In this document: one piece after another, positions 45,851 to 55,268 of the stretch
How positions within the stretch are numbered: the first letter of the stretch is position 1
Layout: each line of letters starts with the position of its first letter
From: Spongiibacter nanhainus
GTDB taxonomy: Bacteria; Pseudomonadota; Gammaproteobacteria; Pseudomonadales; Spongiibacteraceae
DNA length: 64,000 nt
Assembly (NCBI RefSeq): GCF_016132545.1
Contig: NZ_CP066167.1
Span: forward strand, 3,284,001-3,348,000
Direction: 5' to 3'
The notes under the pieces: model-generated
The model's input: only the letters and a program-made list of their open reading frames with translations
What the model was told of the DNA's origin: nothing
Databases searched by the model: none
Translations under genes and position numbers: made by a program

Positions 45851-46813
45851 CTAAACCCTCTCCAGAGGGAAGGCAATCACCTCATCAATCGTAGTGGCGT
45901 CGCAGTGCAGCATGGCCAGGCGATCAAAGCCCATGGCCACCCCCACGCAGGCCGGCAACCCCGCCTGCATAGCCTGCAACAGCGCCCGATCAATCGGCGG
46001 CATGGACAGCCCGGCCTGCTGCCGTTGTGAATGATCGGCACGAATGCGGCGCACTAACTCACCGGCGTCCCGCAACTCATCGTAGCCGTTAGCCAACTCC
46101 ATACCCCGGTAATAGACCTCAAAGCGCTTCGCCACAGCATGACCACTAGCATCGTCTTCGACCCGAGCCAGTGCTGCCTGGCTGGCGGGGAAATCTTCAA
46201 CCACGGTAATCTGATCCGCGGGCAGCGATGGCTCCACAACCGCGGACATCAATAGCTGCAGCCAGGTATCCCGGTCTTCGCTGTCAAAGCTCAGCTCCAA
46301 GTGGTGCTGGGCACAATTGCGCAACTCGGACAGCGAAGCCGCAAACGGGTCCAACTCCAACTCTTCAACAAAAAGATCGCGGTAACTTCGGCGAATGACG
46401 GCAAGGTCCGCGCCGGCCGCCAGTTGCACGATGGCGCAGACATCGTCGATGAGCCCGTCGAATGACTGGTCGGGCCGATACCACTCCAGCATGGTAAATT
46501 CGGGGTTGTGGCGACGCCCCCGCTCGCCGCGACGAAAGGCCTTACAGATCTGGTAGATGGGGCCGCTGCCAGCGGCCACCAGCCGCTTCATGGCAAACTC
46601 AGGGGAAGTCTGCAGATACAGCCAAGTGTCGTTATCGGCAGGATGGCGGGCGGCGATGGCTTCAATATGGGGGTCCGTCACCGGGGCCGAGGCCAGCAAT
46701 GGCGTCTCCACCTCCATCACGCCCCGCTGAGCGAAAAACTGCCGCACGGCCATCAGCAGCGCGGCCCGGCGACCCAGCGCATCAAAGGAGGCTGTGGGTC
46801 GCCAGTCAGACAA
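45851..46813 (-). CDS. epmA: EF-P (R)-beta-lysine ligase EpmA
   Basis: EpmA, a class II lysyl-tRNA synthetase paralogue, attaches (R)-beta-lysine to Lys34 of EF-P. The 320 residues contain only the catalytic domain: LQTSPEFAMKRLVAAG, CKAFRRGERGRRHNPEFTML (motif 2), GMELANGYDELRD, and VGVAMGFDRLAML (motif 3). It follows efp after 1 base on the same strand. With epmB divergent next to efp, the module is complete except for the hydroxylase EpmC, which is not here. Confidence 0.97.
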   Translation of the reverse strand: MSDWRPTASFDALGRRAALLMAVRQFFAQRGVMEVETPLLASAPVTDPHIEAIAARHPADNDTWLYLQTSPEFAMKRLVAAGSGPIYQICKAFRRGERGRRHNPEFTMLEWYRPDQSFDGLIDDVCAIVQLAAGADLAVIRRSYRDLFVEELELDPFAASLSELRNCAQHHLELSFDSEDRDTWLQLLMSAVVEPSLPADQITVVEDFPASQAALARVEDDASGHAVAKRFEVYYRGMELANGYDELRDAGELVRRIRADHSQRQQAGLSMPPIDRALLQAMQAGLPACVGVAMGFDRLAMLHCDATTIDEVIAFPLERV

Positions 46814-46814
46814 C

Positions 46815-47384
46815 TTAGCTTTTCACCCGGCTGACGTACTCACCAGTGCGGGTATCAACCCGGATCACTTCCCCCTGACTGATAAACAGCGGGACTTTTA
46901 CCACCGCACCGGTGCTGAGGTGGGCCGGCTTGGTGCCACCCTGAGCCGTGTCGCCTTTTAGACCCGGGTCAGTCTCGACAATCTCCAGCTCGACAAAATT
47001 CGGCGGCGTTACCGAAATGGGCGCACCGTTATAAAGGGTAACCGAGCACACGTCCTGCTCTTTGAGCCAGCTGGCGGCGTCGCCAACGGCCTTGAGGTCG
47101 GCCTGAACCTGGTCGAAGGTGGTGGGGTCCATAAAGTGGTAGAACTCACCATCGTTGTAGAGGTATTCCATATCTTGGTCGATGACGTCCGCGCCCTCCA
47201 GGGACTCACCGGACTTAAAGGTACGCTCCCAAACCCGACCGGTATTGAGGTTACGCAGCTTAACGCGGTTAAATGCCTGACCCTTGCCGGGCTTTACAAA
47301 CTCGTTATCGAGAATGGAACAGGGTTCACCATCGAGCATGACTTTCAGCCCGGAACGGAATTCATTGGTAGAATAGTTGGCCAT
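46815..47384 (-). CDS. efp: elongation factor P
   Basis: EF-P relieves ribosome stalling at polyproline stretches. The 189-residue protein has three beta-barrel domains; the modification site is Lys34 within VKPGKGQAF, the lysine used by EpmA/EpmB systems. The C-terminal [12 protein letters not shown] is standard. Divergent from epmB across 74 bases, and 1 base before epmA. Confidence 0.98.
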   Translation of the reverse strand: MANYSTNEFRSGLKVMLDGEPCSILDNEFVKPGKGQAFNRVKLRNLNTGRVWERTFKSGESLEGADVIDQDMEYLYNDGEFYHFMDPTTFDQVQADLKAVGDAASWLKEQDVCSVTLYNGAPISVTPPNFVELEIVETDPGLKGDTAQGGTKPAHLSTGAVVKVPLFISQGEVIRVDTRTGEYVSRVKS

Positions 47385-47458
47385 AACATCCCTCGGAAAT
47401 TGGGCAAATTCGCTGACCGGCGCCGCCAGGTTCTGCCGCCGGAGTTAAAAAGGGCACA

Positions 47459-48469
47459 ATGATACCTGTTAACACAACAATTTTGCAGACTGCCGGCTGG
47501 CAGGAGCAATTACGCGATATGGTCCGCGATGGCAAGGAACTGTTGCAGCTGCTGCAACTGGACCCTGACGCCATGCCAGATATCTCCGCCGCTCTGCGCC
47601 AGTTTCCCCTGCGGGTGCCCAGGCACTTCGTCGGCAAGATGCGTCCTGGCGACTGGCGCGACCCCCTGCTGCTCCAGGTTTTGCCACAAAAGGCGGAAAA
47701 CGACCTGCAGCCGGGCTTTGTTGACGACCCCCTTGGGGAGCGCCATGCTAACCCGGCACCGGGGCTGATCCACAAGTATCACGGCCGGGTATTGATGATT
47801 ACCACTCCGGCTTGTGCGGTGCACTGCCGCTACTGCTTTCGGCGCAACTTCCCGTATCAGGACAACAACCCCAGCCGGGCACACTGGCAGCAGGCGTTGG
47901 ATTACATCTCCGCCCGCCCGGATATTGGCGAGGTCATCCTCAGTGGTGGCGACCCGCTTTCCGCCAGCGACGACTACCTGGCAGAACTTATCGCGCGAAT
48001 TGCGGCGATTCCCCATGTCCACACCCTCAGACTCCACAGCCGCCTGCCGGTAGTTTTACCGGCACGCGTGACCGACTCACTGCTGCAAGTATTGACGCAG
48101 CACCGGATGCAAACAGTGTTGGTCATTCACAGCAATCACCCCAACGAGCTGGACCAAGACACTGCCACTGCCCTCCAGAATTTGCGGCGGGCGGGGATTA
48201 CCCTGCTCAATCAAAGTGTTCTTCTTAAAGGGATCAACGACGATGCCGATACACTGGCTACGCTAAGCGAGCGGCTGTTTCAGTGCCACACCTTGCCTTA
48301 CTATCTACATTTGCTGGACAAAGTTCGCGGCGCCGGGCATTTTGAATGCAGTCAGCAGCGCGCACAGCAACTGCGTGAGTCACTGTTGGTCCGCCTACCA
48401 GGCTACCTGGTGCCTCGCCTGGTTAGAGAAGAGGCCGGCGCAAGCAGTAAAACGCCAATTGCGATATGA
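47459..48469 (+). CDS. epmB: L-lysine 2,3-aminomutase EpmB
   Basis: EpmB makes (R)-beta-lysine for EF-P modification. It is a radical-SAM, PLP-dependent enzyme of 336 residues with the 4Fe-4S motif Cys119-x3-Cys123-x2-Cys126 (CAVHCRYCFRR), DVGEVILSGGDPL-type segment (here IGEVILSGGDPLSA), and HSNHPNELD. The PLP-binding lysine is probably in the C-terminal LLDKVRGAGHFE. ATG at 47459 follows AAGGG. Divergent from efp. Confidence 0.97.
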   Translation: MIPVNTTILQTAGWQEQLRDMVRDGKELLQLLQLDPDAMPDISAALRQFPLRVPRHFVGKMRPGDWRDPLLLQVLPQKAENDLQPGFVDDPLGERHANPAPGLIHKYHGRVLMITTPACAVHCRYCFRRNFPYQDNNPSRAHWQQALDYISARPDIGEVILSGGDPLSASDDYLAELIARIAAIPHVHTLRLHSRLPVVLPARVTDSLLQVLTQHRMQTVLVIHSNHPNELDQDTATALQNLRRAGITLLNQSVLLKGINDDADTLATLSERLFQCHTLPYYLHLLDKVRGAGHFECSQQRAQQLRESLLVRLPGYLVPRLVREEAGASSKTPIAI

Positions 48470-48508
48470 TCTAATAAACGGTATTTAATTAAGCGTGTTT
48501 GCCAAACC

Positions 48509-50308
48509 ATGAGTCACAACTCCAGCCTGCTGGTCCCATTACCAGAGATCACACGCCACAAGCACAGCCTGTTCGAGCTGAACGGCGATGCGGCCGCCAA
48601 GTGGCTCGAAGCTCTGCCTATGGCAAACCTGGGAGAGACCACCAAGCAGCTCTATCAGGCCCTGACCGAGCTCAGCCATGTCCGCTGTAAGCCCAAGGAT
48701 CGGTATGAAATTCTGGAGAAGATGCGTCCCCGGGTTCACACCATCACCAAAGGCTTGGCCCAACACTATCTCAACAAACCCATTGTACTGCCGGACAAAG
48801 CAGAGAAGGTCGTGCTCTTAGCTGACACCTTGAACTCCCAACTGGCGCTGGGCTACTGCCAGAGTTTTGTCGGCCTGGAGTCTGAGAGCCGCCTTATCCG
48901 GCCCAAAGAGGCAATGGCCACCTGCCTGCACCGGGCGCTCAGCGAATACGGCCAGGTACTGCTGCGCACATACCAACTTTACCGCACACCGCCCCACCAC
49001 TTCTGGCTGCACAATCACCATCTTTATCGAAGCGCACAATTGCAGAAGCTCACCACCCAAAAAGTGGCGGATAAAATCCTCGGCAGTGGCACAGTACAGC
49101 AAGCTTATGTGCGTAGTCTGCTACTTGCCTGCAGCCGCTGCCATCAACTACCCCAGCCCCACATCGAACAGGTGTACACTGGTCTACGCTACTGGAGTAA
49201 CCTCGTCGACATTCGCGATTATAGGCTGGAGAGCTGCACCTTCCTGCTGGATCCGGATCGCGATACCGCCCCGACCTATCGACAACTCACTCAGCAGGCC
49301 CCGTCACCCGGCTGGCTGGGTATCGATACCAATGGTTTAACAGAAGGCGACATCCTTAGCGCCGCCCAAGCCACCGGCAAAACTAAGCTTGATTTGCAGC
49401 TACCCAAAGCCACCCTCGAACAGCTTAGCAACGCCTGGCATGCACCCACCACCCGCAGTAGCCAGCGCGTGGAGCGCGATGACACTGCGCTGATCACACT
49501 GGGGCTCAATGCCACCCACTACTACTGTGCCAATCTTGCCGATTTTGATCAGTTCCAAATCGAAAGTAGCGATGCAGAATTACAGCCCGACCCATTTTCA
49601 GAGCGACACCACCGGGATATATGGAGCCAAGGCGCCAGCGATGACACCCGAGAGACCGATCACGCCGGGACCGTCAACTTTGGCTTGACCCCCAACCGGC
49701 ACGATGAACCTATAGAGGCGATTGACTACAGCCTGACTCAAGCGCCCGGAGACAGCAGTCGGCGCCCCACAGAGCGCCAATATAGCTATCTCAGAGCTCG
49801 CATCCTCGACTCCAGCGCAGGGGGCTTTAGGATTGAGTGGCCAGTGGAACAAGGCGTTCGAATTCGCACTGGCGAAATCATCGGCATCAAGACCGAAGAT
49901 TTCGACGACTGGCGCATCGCCGTAGTGCGCTGGATTCGCAGCGACGAGCAGCATCAAATGGGAGTCGAGGTCCTGGCCACGGCAGCCATTCCCTACAGTG
50001 CCAGACTGATGCAATCCGGCCTGCCAGCCAGCGACTATCAACGCGCCATCGTACTACCCAGCGACGGTACCGATGAGTCACCGAGAGTATTGTTGGCCAA
50101 TATCGCCAGCTTTGCCGAGGGCCAGACCATTGAGCTGGTTCGCCCCGGGCACGCCCTTCGCGCCCGCCTGTTAAATAGCATCGAAAGCTCGGGCTCATAC
50201 AAATTGTTCAACTACAAGGACGCAGTAAAAAATGCGCCCCCCAAAGCCGTTGTTGGGGAACCCGAAAAGAACGAGGGTGAGTTCAATAACTTATGGGAAA
50301 TACTGTAA
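48509..50308 (+). CDS. PilZ-domain protein encoded next to fimX
   Basis: A 599-residue protein whose first 400 residues are helical and of unknown type. A C-terminal PilZ domain (about 415-520) has the c-di-GMP-binding pattern RxxxR (RPTER) followed by DSSAGG at residues 434-439, matching (D/N)xSxxG, then the beta-barrel strands GVRIRTGEIIGIKTED and WRIAVVRWIRSDEQHQMGVEV. Gene order (psd region, PilZ protein, fimX, serB) is that of P. aeruginosa, where I recall the equivalent as PA4958. A role with FimX in c-di-GMP-controlled surface behaviour is inferred from position. It lies 73 bases before fimX. Confidence 0.8.
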   Translation: MSHNSSLLVPLPEITRHKHSLFELNGDAAAKWLEALPMANLGETTKQLYQALTELSHVRCKPKDRYEILEKMRPRVHTITKGLAQHYLNKPIVLPDKAEKVVLLADTLNSQLALGYCQSFVGLESESRLIRPKEAMATCLHRALSEYGQVLLRTYQLYRTPPHHFWLHNHHLYRSAQLQKLTTQKVADKILGSGTVQQAYVRSLLLACSRCHQLPQPHIEQVYTGLRYWSNLVDIRDYRLESCTFLLDPDRDTAPTYRQLTQQAPSPGWLGIDTNGLTEGDILSAAQATGKTKLDLQLPKATLEQLSNAWHAPTTRSSQRVERDDTALITLGLNATHYYCANLADFDQFQIESSDAELQPDPFSERHHRDIWSQGASDDTRETDHAGTVNFGLTPNRHDEPIEAIDYSLTQAPGDSSRRPTERQYSYLRARILDSSAGGFRIEWPVEQGVRIRTGEIIGIKTEDFDDWRIAVVRWIRSDEQHQMGVEVLATAAIPYSARLMQSGLPASDYQRAIVLPSDGTDESPRVLLANIASFAEGQTIELVRPGHALRARLLNSIESSGSYKLFNYKDAVKNAPPKAVVGEPEKNEGEFNNLWEIL

Positions 50309-50381
50309 GACTAAGGTACGGTGACACAGCAATAAAAACCGCTAGCAACAATGCTAGACAAAACACCCAGTCACATAGTTT

Positions 50382-52397
50382 ATGACCCGTATGCACCGCA
50401 TTCGCACCACCAACTTGCTCACTATCGGCCTCAATGACTCGCAGCTTGAGGAAGTGGTCAGCGCTTTTCGACGAGCCGGTACCATAGCCCATGCCCAAGC
50501 GCTTGAAGATGGCCAGCAATTGCGCAACATCCTCAATGATCAGAACTGGGATGCCTTGGTGTTCTTTGCCAGCGGGGCCTCTCTCAGCCTAGAGCAATGC
50601 TGCGACACTCTCCGGCAAAGCGAGAGCGATCTGCCCCTGATCGTTTTGAGTGAAGGCGCCTCTCACGGCACCATCGACCCTCATGTGGCGGCCATTTGTC
50701 GCAGAGACGAGTTGACGCTGCTAGCCCACATGACGCAACGGGAAATTCTTGCCCGTCAAACTCGACATCAGCTCAGTGCCACCCTAGCCGAACTAGAGGA
50801 AGCGAAACAGCGCCAGAACTTGCTGCTGAGCGACCATCAAGACCCGCTGATTTATATCATCGACGGCATGATTATCTACGCCAACCAGGCCTTTTGTGAA
50901 AAGCTGGGCAGTGACGAACTGGATGGCTTCCCCATCGTTGACTTGATCGCCAACAGAGACCAGGAGAGATTAAAGTCCGCGCTGAAAAAACAGAATTCGA
51001 GCTCCACCAGCTCCCGTTTGGAGCTTACCCTGCTACACAGTGACGGCAGTGAGCTCACCTGTATGGCCACCTGCGACAATACCCGCTACGAGGGTGAAGA
51101 TTGCATTCAGATTGCGCTGAGCGACAAAGACAGCCAGCAGATCGCCGGCGACACCGACCCAAGCACCGGGCTGGCCAACCGCTTCCACTTCAATGAACTA
51201 CTGCAGGAGTTCCTCAATACAGAGCGCAACAGTAACAGCAGTTTTTTGATGCTGGGCCTGGATCGCTTCGAAGAGCTGCGCCACGGCAGTGGCCTGATCG
51301 CCAGCGAGGCACTGCTCAAAGAGGTGGCTGACTTTGTCAAAACGCGGCTCCCTGCACAGCACTACGGCCGGCTCAGCGACGATATACTGGTCGCGATATT
51401 GCACCATGTACCCGCTGATCAAGCCCTTGAACAGGCCAACGATTTGCTGCGAGAGGTCGAGAACCATATCTTTGAGTTCGAGAACCAATCCCTACAATGC
51501 ACGTTGAGCGTGGCAGTCCAGTCAATCAACCACCTGACGCCACCTGAGAACGCTCCCCTGTTGGAAAATGGTTTTACCTGCCTGGAATCCGCTCGCCTTG
51601 CCGGCGGCAATCGCGTGGATATCTGTGTCCGAAGCCGACAGCAGCTGGGCGAAGAGGACTCCCCCTCACAGCTGATAGAAAGCGCGCTTTCTGACCAGCG
51701 CTTGCAGCTCATCTACCAACCCATGATTAACCTCAGCGATGCAGAGGGGGATCATTATGAGGCAAGCCTGAGCATTCGCGACTGGCAAGAAGGAGAAGCC
51801 ACCGCCGGAGAGCTCATGCGGGCCATAGAGCGAGAGCCAGATAACCACAAACTGGATCGCTGGCTGATTGTGGAAGCGACCAAACAACTAACTGTAAAGC
51901 GGCAAACTGGTGAGGACGTGCACCTTATCATTAACCTGAGCGGCAATGTGTTCCAGGACCTAGAATTCTGCTCTTGGCTAGGGGTCGCCATGAAGGCCGC
52001 TGGACTGCATGGCAATGCACTGACACTGCAGTTTAGCGAGGACAGTATTGGCCGGGCACTAAAACCCGCACTGGATTGTTGCCGGGAGCTACGCGCACTG
52101 GGCGTCGGCGTGTCGGTGAGAGAGTTTGGTCGCAATAAAACCGCTATCAAGTTTTTGCGGCATATCATGCCCGCGCTGCTAAAACCGGGAATTCGTCAAT
52201 CTGACCCACTGGAAAACGATATGGTCAGAGAAATCGTGCAAAGCGCACGCACCCTGAACAGTCGAGTGGTGATACCCAATGTCGCCAGCGCCGCGACATT
52301 GGCCATGCTGTGGCAAATTGGTCCAGACTTTATTCAGGGCAGCTATGTCAGCGAGCCGCTGCCTGAGATGGATTATGAGTTTGCCTCTTTCAGCTGA
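50382..52397 (+). CDS. fimX: FimX-like c-di-GMP receptor (degenerate GGDEF/EAL)
   Basis: A 671-residue protein with the FimX domain order: receiver-like N-terminus (residues 1-130), PAS domain (about 145-250, PLIYIIDGMIIYANQAF), GGDEF domain and EAL domain. Both catalytic motifs are changed: LSDDI at 331-335 for GGDEF, and Glu-Ala-Ser at 460-462 for EAL. The protein is thus unlikely to make or cleave c-di-GMP but may bind it, as known for P. aeruginosa FimX in type IV pilus twitching. The ID by synteny (PilZ gene before, serB after) is strong. Its end overlaps the convergent serB end by 8 bases. Confidence 0.85.
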   Translation: MTRMHRIRTTNLLTIGLNDSQLEEVVSAFRRAGTIAHAQALEDGQQLRNILNDQNWDALVFFASGASLSLEQCCDTLRQSESDLPLIVLSEGASHGTIDPHVAAICRRDELTLLAHMTQREILARQTRHQLSATLAELEEAKQRQNLLLSDHQDPLIYIIDGMIIYANQAFCEKLGSDELDGFPIVDLIANRDQERLKSALKKQNSSSTSSRLELTLLHSDGSELTCMATCDNTRYEGEDCIQIALSDKDSQQIAGDTDPSTGLANRFHFNELLQEFLNTERNSNSSFLMLGLDRFEELRHGSGLIASEALLKEVADFVKTRLPAQHYGRLSDDILVAILHHVPADQALEQANDLLREVENHIFEFENQSLQCTLSVAVQSINHLTPPENAPLLENGFTCLESARLAGGNRVDICVRSRQQLGEEDSPSQLIESALSDQRLQLIYQPMINLSDAEGDHYEASLSIRDWQEGEATAGELMRAIEREPDNHKLDRWLIVEATKQLTVKRQTGEDVHLIINLSGNVFQDLEFCSWLGVAMKAAGLHGNALTLQFSEDSIGRALKPALDCCRELRALGVGVSVREFGRNKTAIKFLRHIMPALLKPGIRQSDPLENDMVREIVQSARTLNSRVVIPNVASAATLAMLWQIGPDFIQGSYVSEPLPEMDYEFASFS

Positions 52398-53607
52398 TGT
52401 CCATTAAGCGGTCACTGATCCCCAGCAGATAAAGGATACCATCGAGCCCAAGTGTCGAAATCGACTGGTTGGCGTTCTCGCGAACAATGGGCTTGGCGCG
52501 GAAGGCGATACCCAGGCCCGCTATACTCAGCATCGGCAAATCGTTGGCGCCATCACCCACCGCGATAACCTGCTCCAGATCAATACCCTCTCGCTGGGCA
52601 ATCTCCTTGAGCAATTCAGCTTTGCGCTGCCCATCCACCACCGTGCCCGTCACCTGTCCGGTGACTTTGCCATCGGCAATAGCCAAATCGTTGGCATAGA
52701 CATAATCAATACCCAGTTTCTTTTGGAGGTATTCACCAAAATAGGTAAAGCCGCCAGACAGAATCGCGGTTTTGTAGCCCAGCCGTTTCAGCGTGGATAC
52801 CAGTCGCTCAGCACCCTCGGTGATGGGTAGCGAGGCCGCGACAGACTCTAGCACTGACTCGTTCAAACCTTCCAGCAATGCCACTCTGGCGCGAAAACTC
52901 TGGGTAAAATCCAGCTCGCCACGCATCGCCCGCTCGGTGATGTCCGCCACTGCCTCACCGACCCCCGCCGCCTTGGCAAGCTCATCGATCACCTCAGCCT
53001 CAATCAAGGTGGAGTCCATGTCGAAAGCCACCAGACGCCGAGTGCGCCGGAATACACTGTCTTCCTGGTAGGCGATATCGATGTCCAGCTCCCCCGCCAG
53101 TTGCAGCAGCTCGCGGCGAAAGTCGGAAGGGTCATCTAGGTTGCCCCGCACCGAGAGCTCCACGGAGGCTTTAGACTTTTGCGGCGACGCCCCCAGTGGC
53201 ACCCGCCCGGACAGACGATCAATCCGATCAATATTGAGCTGGTAGCGGTACACCACATCGGTCACAGCCGCGATATGGCGGGCGCTGACTCGGCGCGCCA
53301 ACAGCGTTACGATATGGCGCTGCTTGCCCTGCCCCGCCACCCAGTGCTGGTAGCTGTCGGCACTGACCGGCAGAAAACGTACCTGCAAGCCCATTTCGTG
53401 GCAGCGAAACAAGATGTCTTTGAGAATAGTCGCGGCCTCGGTACCGGCGGGCATCTCCACCAATAGCCCCAGAGTCAAGCTGTCGTGAATCACCGCCTGA
53501 CCGATATCCAGCACAGTCACATCGTGGTCCGCCAATATGCCGGATATTGAACTGGTAACACCGGGTCGGTCATCCCCGGCGACATTGATCATAATGACTT
53601 CGTTCAC
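52390..53607 (-). CDS. serB: phosphoserine phosphatase SerB
   Basis: The last enzyme of serine synthesis. About 405 residues: two N-terminal ACT-like domains (VAGDDRPGVTSSISGILADHD and VTLLARRVSARHIAAV), then the HAD phosphatase with DMDSTLIEAEVIDELA (nucleophile Asp), LSGGFTYFGEYLQKKL and GDGANDLPMLSIAGLGIAF. The frame runs on upstream to 53805 through the repeat element, but GTG at 53607 follows GAGGGGAG and matches the family N-terminus, so I start there. Confidence 0.94.
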   Translation of the reverse strand: MNEVIMINVAGDDRPGVTSSISGILADHDVTVLDIGQAVIHDSLTLGLLVEMPAGTEAATILKDILFRCHEMGLQVRFLPVSADSYQHWVAGQGKQRHIVTLLARRVSARHIAAVTDVVYRYQLNIDRIDRLSGRVPLGASPQKSKASVELSVRGNLDDPSDFRRELLQLAGELDIDIAYQEDSVFRRTRRLVAFDMDSTLIEAEVIDELAKAAGVGEAVADITERAMRGELDFTQSFRARVALLEGLNESVLESVAASLPITEGAERLVSTLKRLGYKTAILSGGFTYFGEYLQKKLGIDYVYANDLAIADGKVTGQVTGTVVDGQRKAELLKEIAQREGIDLEQVIAVGDGANDLPMLSIAGLGIAFRAKPIVRENANQSISTLGLDGILYLLGISDRLMDIS

Positions 53608-53719
53608 AGTGCTCCCCTCAGCCGAGGCGCTATTGTATGGTCTGGCGACGGGAAATGCATTGCCCTTGTACCCCAGCGGACCGCCACCAAGGGCGGTAAA
53701 ATCACCATAGAAACAGCCG

Positions 53720-53992
53720 ACTGGGGCCTGTTCACACCAATTGCATTGGGCCTGCTGGCGGTAATTTTTGCCTCCAGCTAGGCGGAAGGAGCGCAGTTTG
53801 GTCATTCCAAATAAGCGACCGACAACAACGCTGGGGGCAAAAATGGCCCCAGCCCTTTGGGTTGTGGCTAAAAATCCACCACTCTTCGTTGTTCGTCATT
53901 CATTTGGAATGACCAAACCTCTCTCCTCACGCCTTGATTGGCGAATTTTTAGTCACAACAGGCCCAATGCAATTGGTGTGAGCAGGCCCCAA
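53720..53992. repeat. imperfect inverted-repeat element between serB and smp-like gene
   Basis: Two arms of about 110 bases (53720-53830 and 53884-53992) are imperfect reverse complements around a centre near 53857. A 23-base stretch matches exactly (53732-53754 with 53959-53981; core CACACCAATTGCATTGGGCC), as do GGGGCCTG/CAGGCCCC at the ends and TTTGGTCATTCCAAAT (53797-53812 with 53902-53917). Each arm itself contains small hairpins (CCAAT...ATTGG; TTTGG...CCAAA), and the centre another (53831-53852). There is no open frame inside, so it is a non-coding palindromic element, like a MITE or a BIME-type pair. It fills most of the 433-base gap upstream of serB. Confidence 0.85.
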
Positions 53993-54040
53993 TACACACT
54001 TATTGCTATACTCGCCATTTCGCCTGCGGATACCCGATAG

Positions 54041-55249
54041 ATGTTCAGCTTGTTACTCCGGCTACCCCTCGCGGCTAAAAGCGGTCTGGTGGCTGCATTG
54101 ATATGCGCGATAGCGGGGCTCACTCTGCTCCTGACCAGCATGACCGCCAGCAAACAAATCCTGCTGGAAACCACCCAGTTGATCGGTCAGCAGTGGACCA
54201 CTCAGCTGGCCTCCCAAGCCCAGCACGCGCTGCTGCGCAACGACCGGGTCAGTTTGCAGGCGATCTTGCAGGACTATATCAGCAACCCCTTGATTACCTA
54301 TGGCAGCATTGAGAATGCTCGGCAGGAAACCGTGGCGGAGGCAGGTCTGTGGCAGGAAGACGACCTCAACTACGAAGCTGGGGTGGCTGACGACGGCATT
54401 CTGGGCCGAGTCCAACTCTCACTCAGCAAAGACACCATTGCCAACGAGATACGCGACCTGGGTAAAACACTGCTTATCCTAACCGCGATTTTGGCTAGCC
54501 TGAGCTATGCGCTGGTCGCCGTGCCCATGCGCCGCATTGAATCCCATCTGGAACTGGCCCGGCAGCGCCTCGCGCAACCCTTGCGGGACGACGAGCCCGA
54601 GTACCGGGGCGATGACAGCCTCGGTCGTCTGCTGCATGAAATCCACAACCCCCAGATTCGCCTCACCGAGCTGGAGGACGATCGCTTCCGGGACTACTAC
54701 CTGATTCACTGTCACTGGCAGGGGCTGGCAACACTCAAGGAGCAAATGTCGCCGGACGCGTTTCGCACCCACCGACGAACTACCCTGGCTCGAGCCGAGG
54801 CCATTGCCAGGCTGTACCAGGGCGAAATGGTTATCCGCCGCCACGACGCCCTGACTCTGCGTTTCTTCGATATCAGCGGCTGCGATCACCCGCTGTTTCG
54901 GGCATTGTGCTGTGCCGACCTATTCCAAAAGCTCGACAAAGCGCTAAAGACCCGCTGCGGGGTGGCACGGGTGTGCTGCGACGGCGATAGCTGGGAGTGG
55001 GCCGCCAGCGAGAGCGAAACCATTGAGCGGCTGCATATCTCGACTGCCGAAGGCCGCTATACCTGGCTGGACAACAACTGCCGGGATCACGAGCGCATCG
55101 ACGCCTGGAGCAACCGCCGGGGCGGCCAGATCACCTCGATGAAGGCGCCCTACAGCGACCTCCTGGCGCGCCAGCAGACCCAGCTGAAAAATCTCAGCCT
55201 GGAGTCACTGCAACGCTCTGCCGAAGCCGCTCAGGAGCAGACCGACTAG
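54041..55249 (+). CDS. Smp/YtjB-like membrane protein
   Basis: A 402-residue protein with an N-terminal membrane segment (LVAALICAIAGLTLLLTSM), a periplasmic-looking region (about 45-140, ASKQILLETTQLIGQQWTTQ) and a second hydrophobic segment (TLLILTAILASLSYALVAVP), then a cytoplasmic HAMP-like and soluble part. The N-terminal half resembles the Smp/YtjB family, whose gene is divergent from serB in E. coli, as here. The C-terminal 200 residues are not part of E. coli Smp (about 214 residues) and I do not recognise them. The stop codon lies in a short repeat at the parC end. Confidence 0.65.
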   Translation: MFSLLLRLPLAAKSGLVAALICAIAGLTLLLTSMTASKQILLETTQLIGQQWTTQLASQAQHALLRNDRVSLQAILQDYISNPLITYGSIENARQETVAEAGLWQEDDLNYEAGVADDGILGRVQLSLSKDTIANEIRDLGKTLLILTAILASLSYALVAVPMRRIESHLELARQRLAQPLRDDEPEYRGDDSLGRLLHEIHNPQIRLTELEDDRFRDYYLIHCHWQGLATLKEQMSPDAFRTHRRTTLARAEAIARLYQGEMVIRRHDALTLRFFDISGCDHPLFRALCCADLFQKLDKALKTRCGVARVCCDGDSWEWAASESETIERLHISTAEGRYTWLDNNCRDHERIDAWSNRRGGQITSMKAPYSDLLARQQTQLKNLSLESLQRSAEAAQEQTD

Positions 55250-55268
55250 GGCCTGCTCACACTAACTG
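55245..55268. repeat. short copy of the inverted-repeat end, containing two stop codons
   Basis: ACTAGGGCCTGCTCAC at 55245-55260 differs from the end of the large inverted repeat (53720-53735) at 2 of 16 bases, and the following ACTAA also resembles it. It supplies the TAG stop of the smp-like gene (55247-55249) and, on the other strand, the TAG stop of parC (55264-55262). Confidence 0.6.

Noticed and set aside
53608-53805. Upstream extension of the serB frame
   Set aside because: It runs through the inverted-repeat element and has no family similarity; the GTG at 53607 has a strong ribosome binding site.
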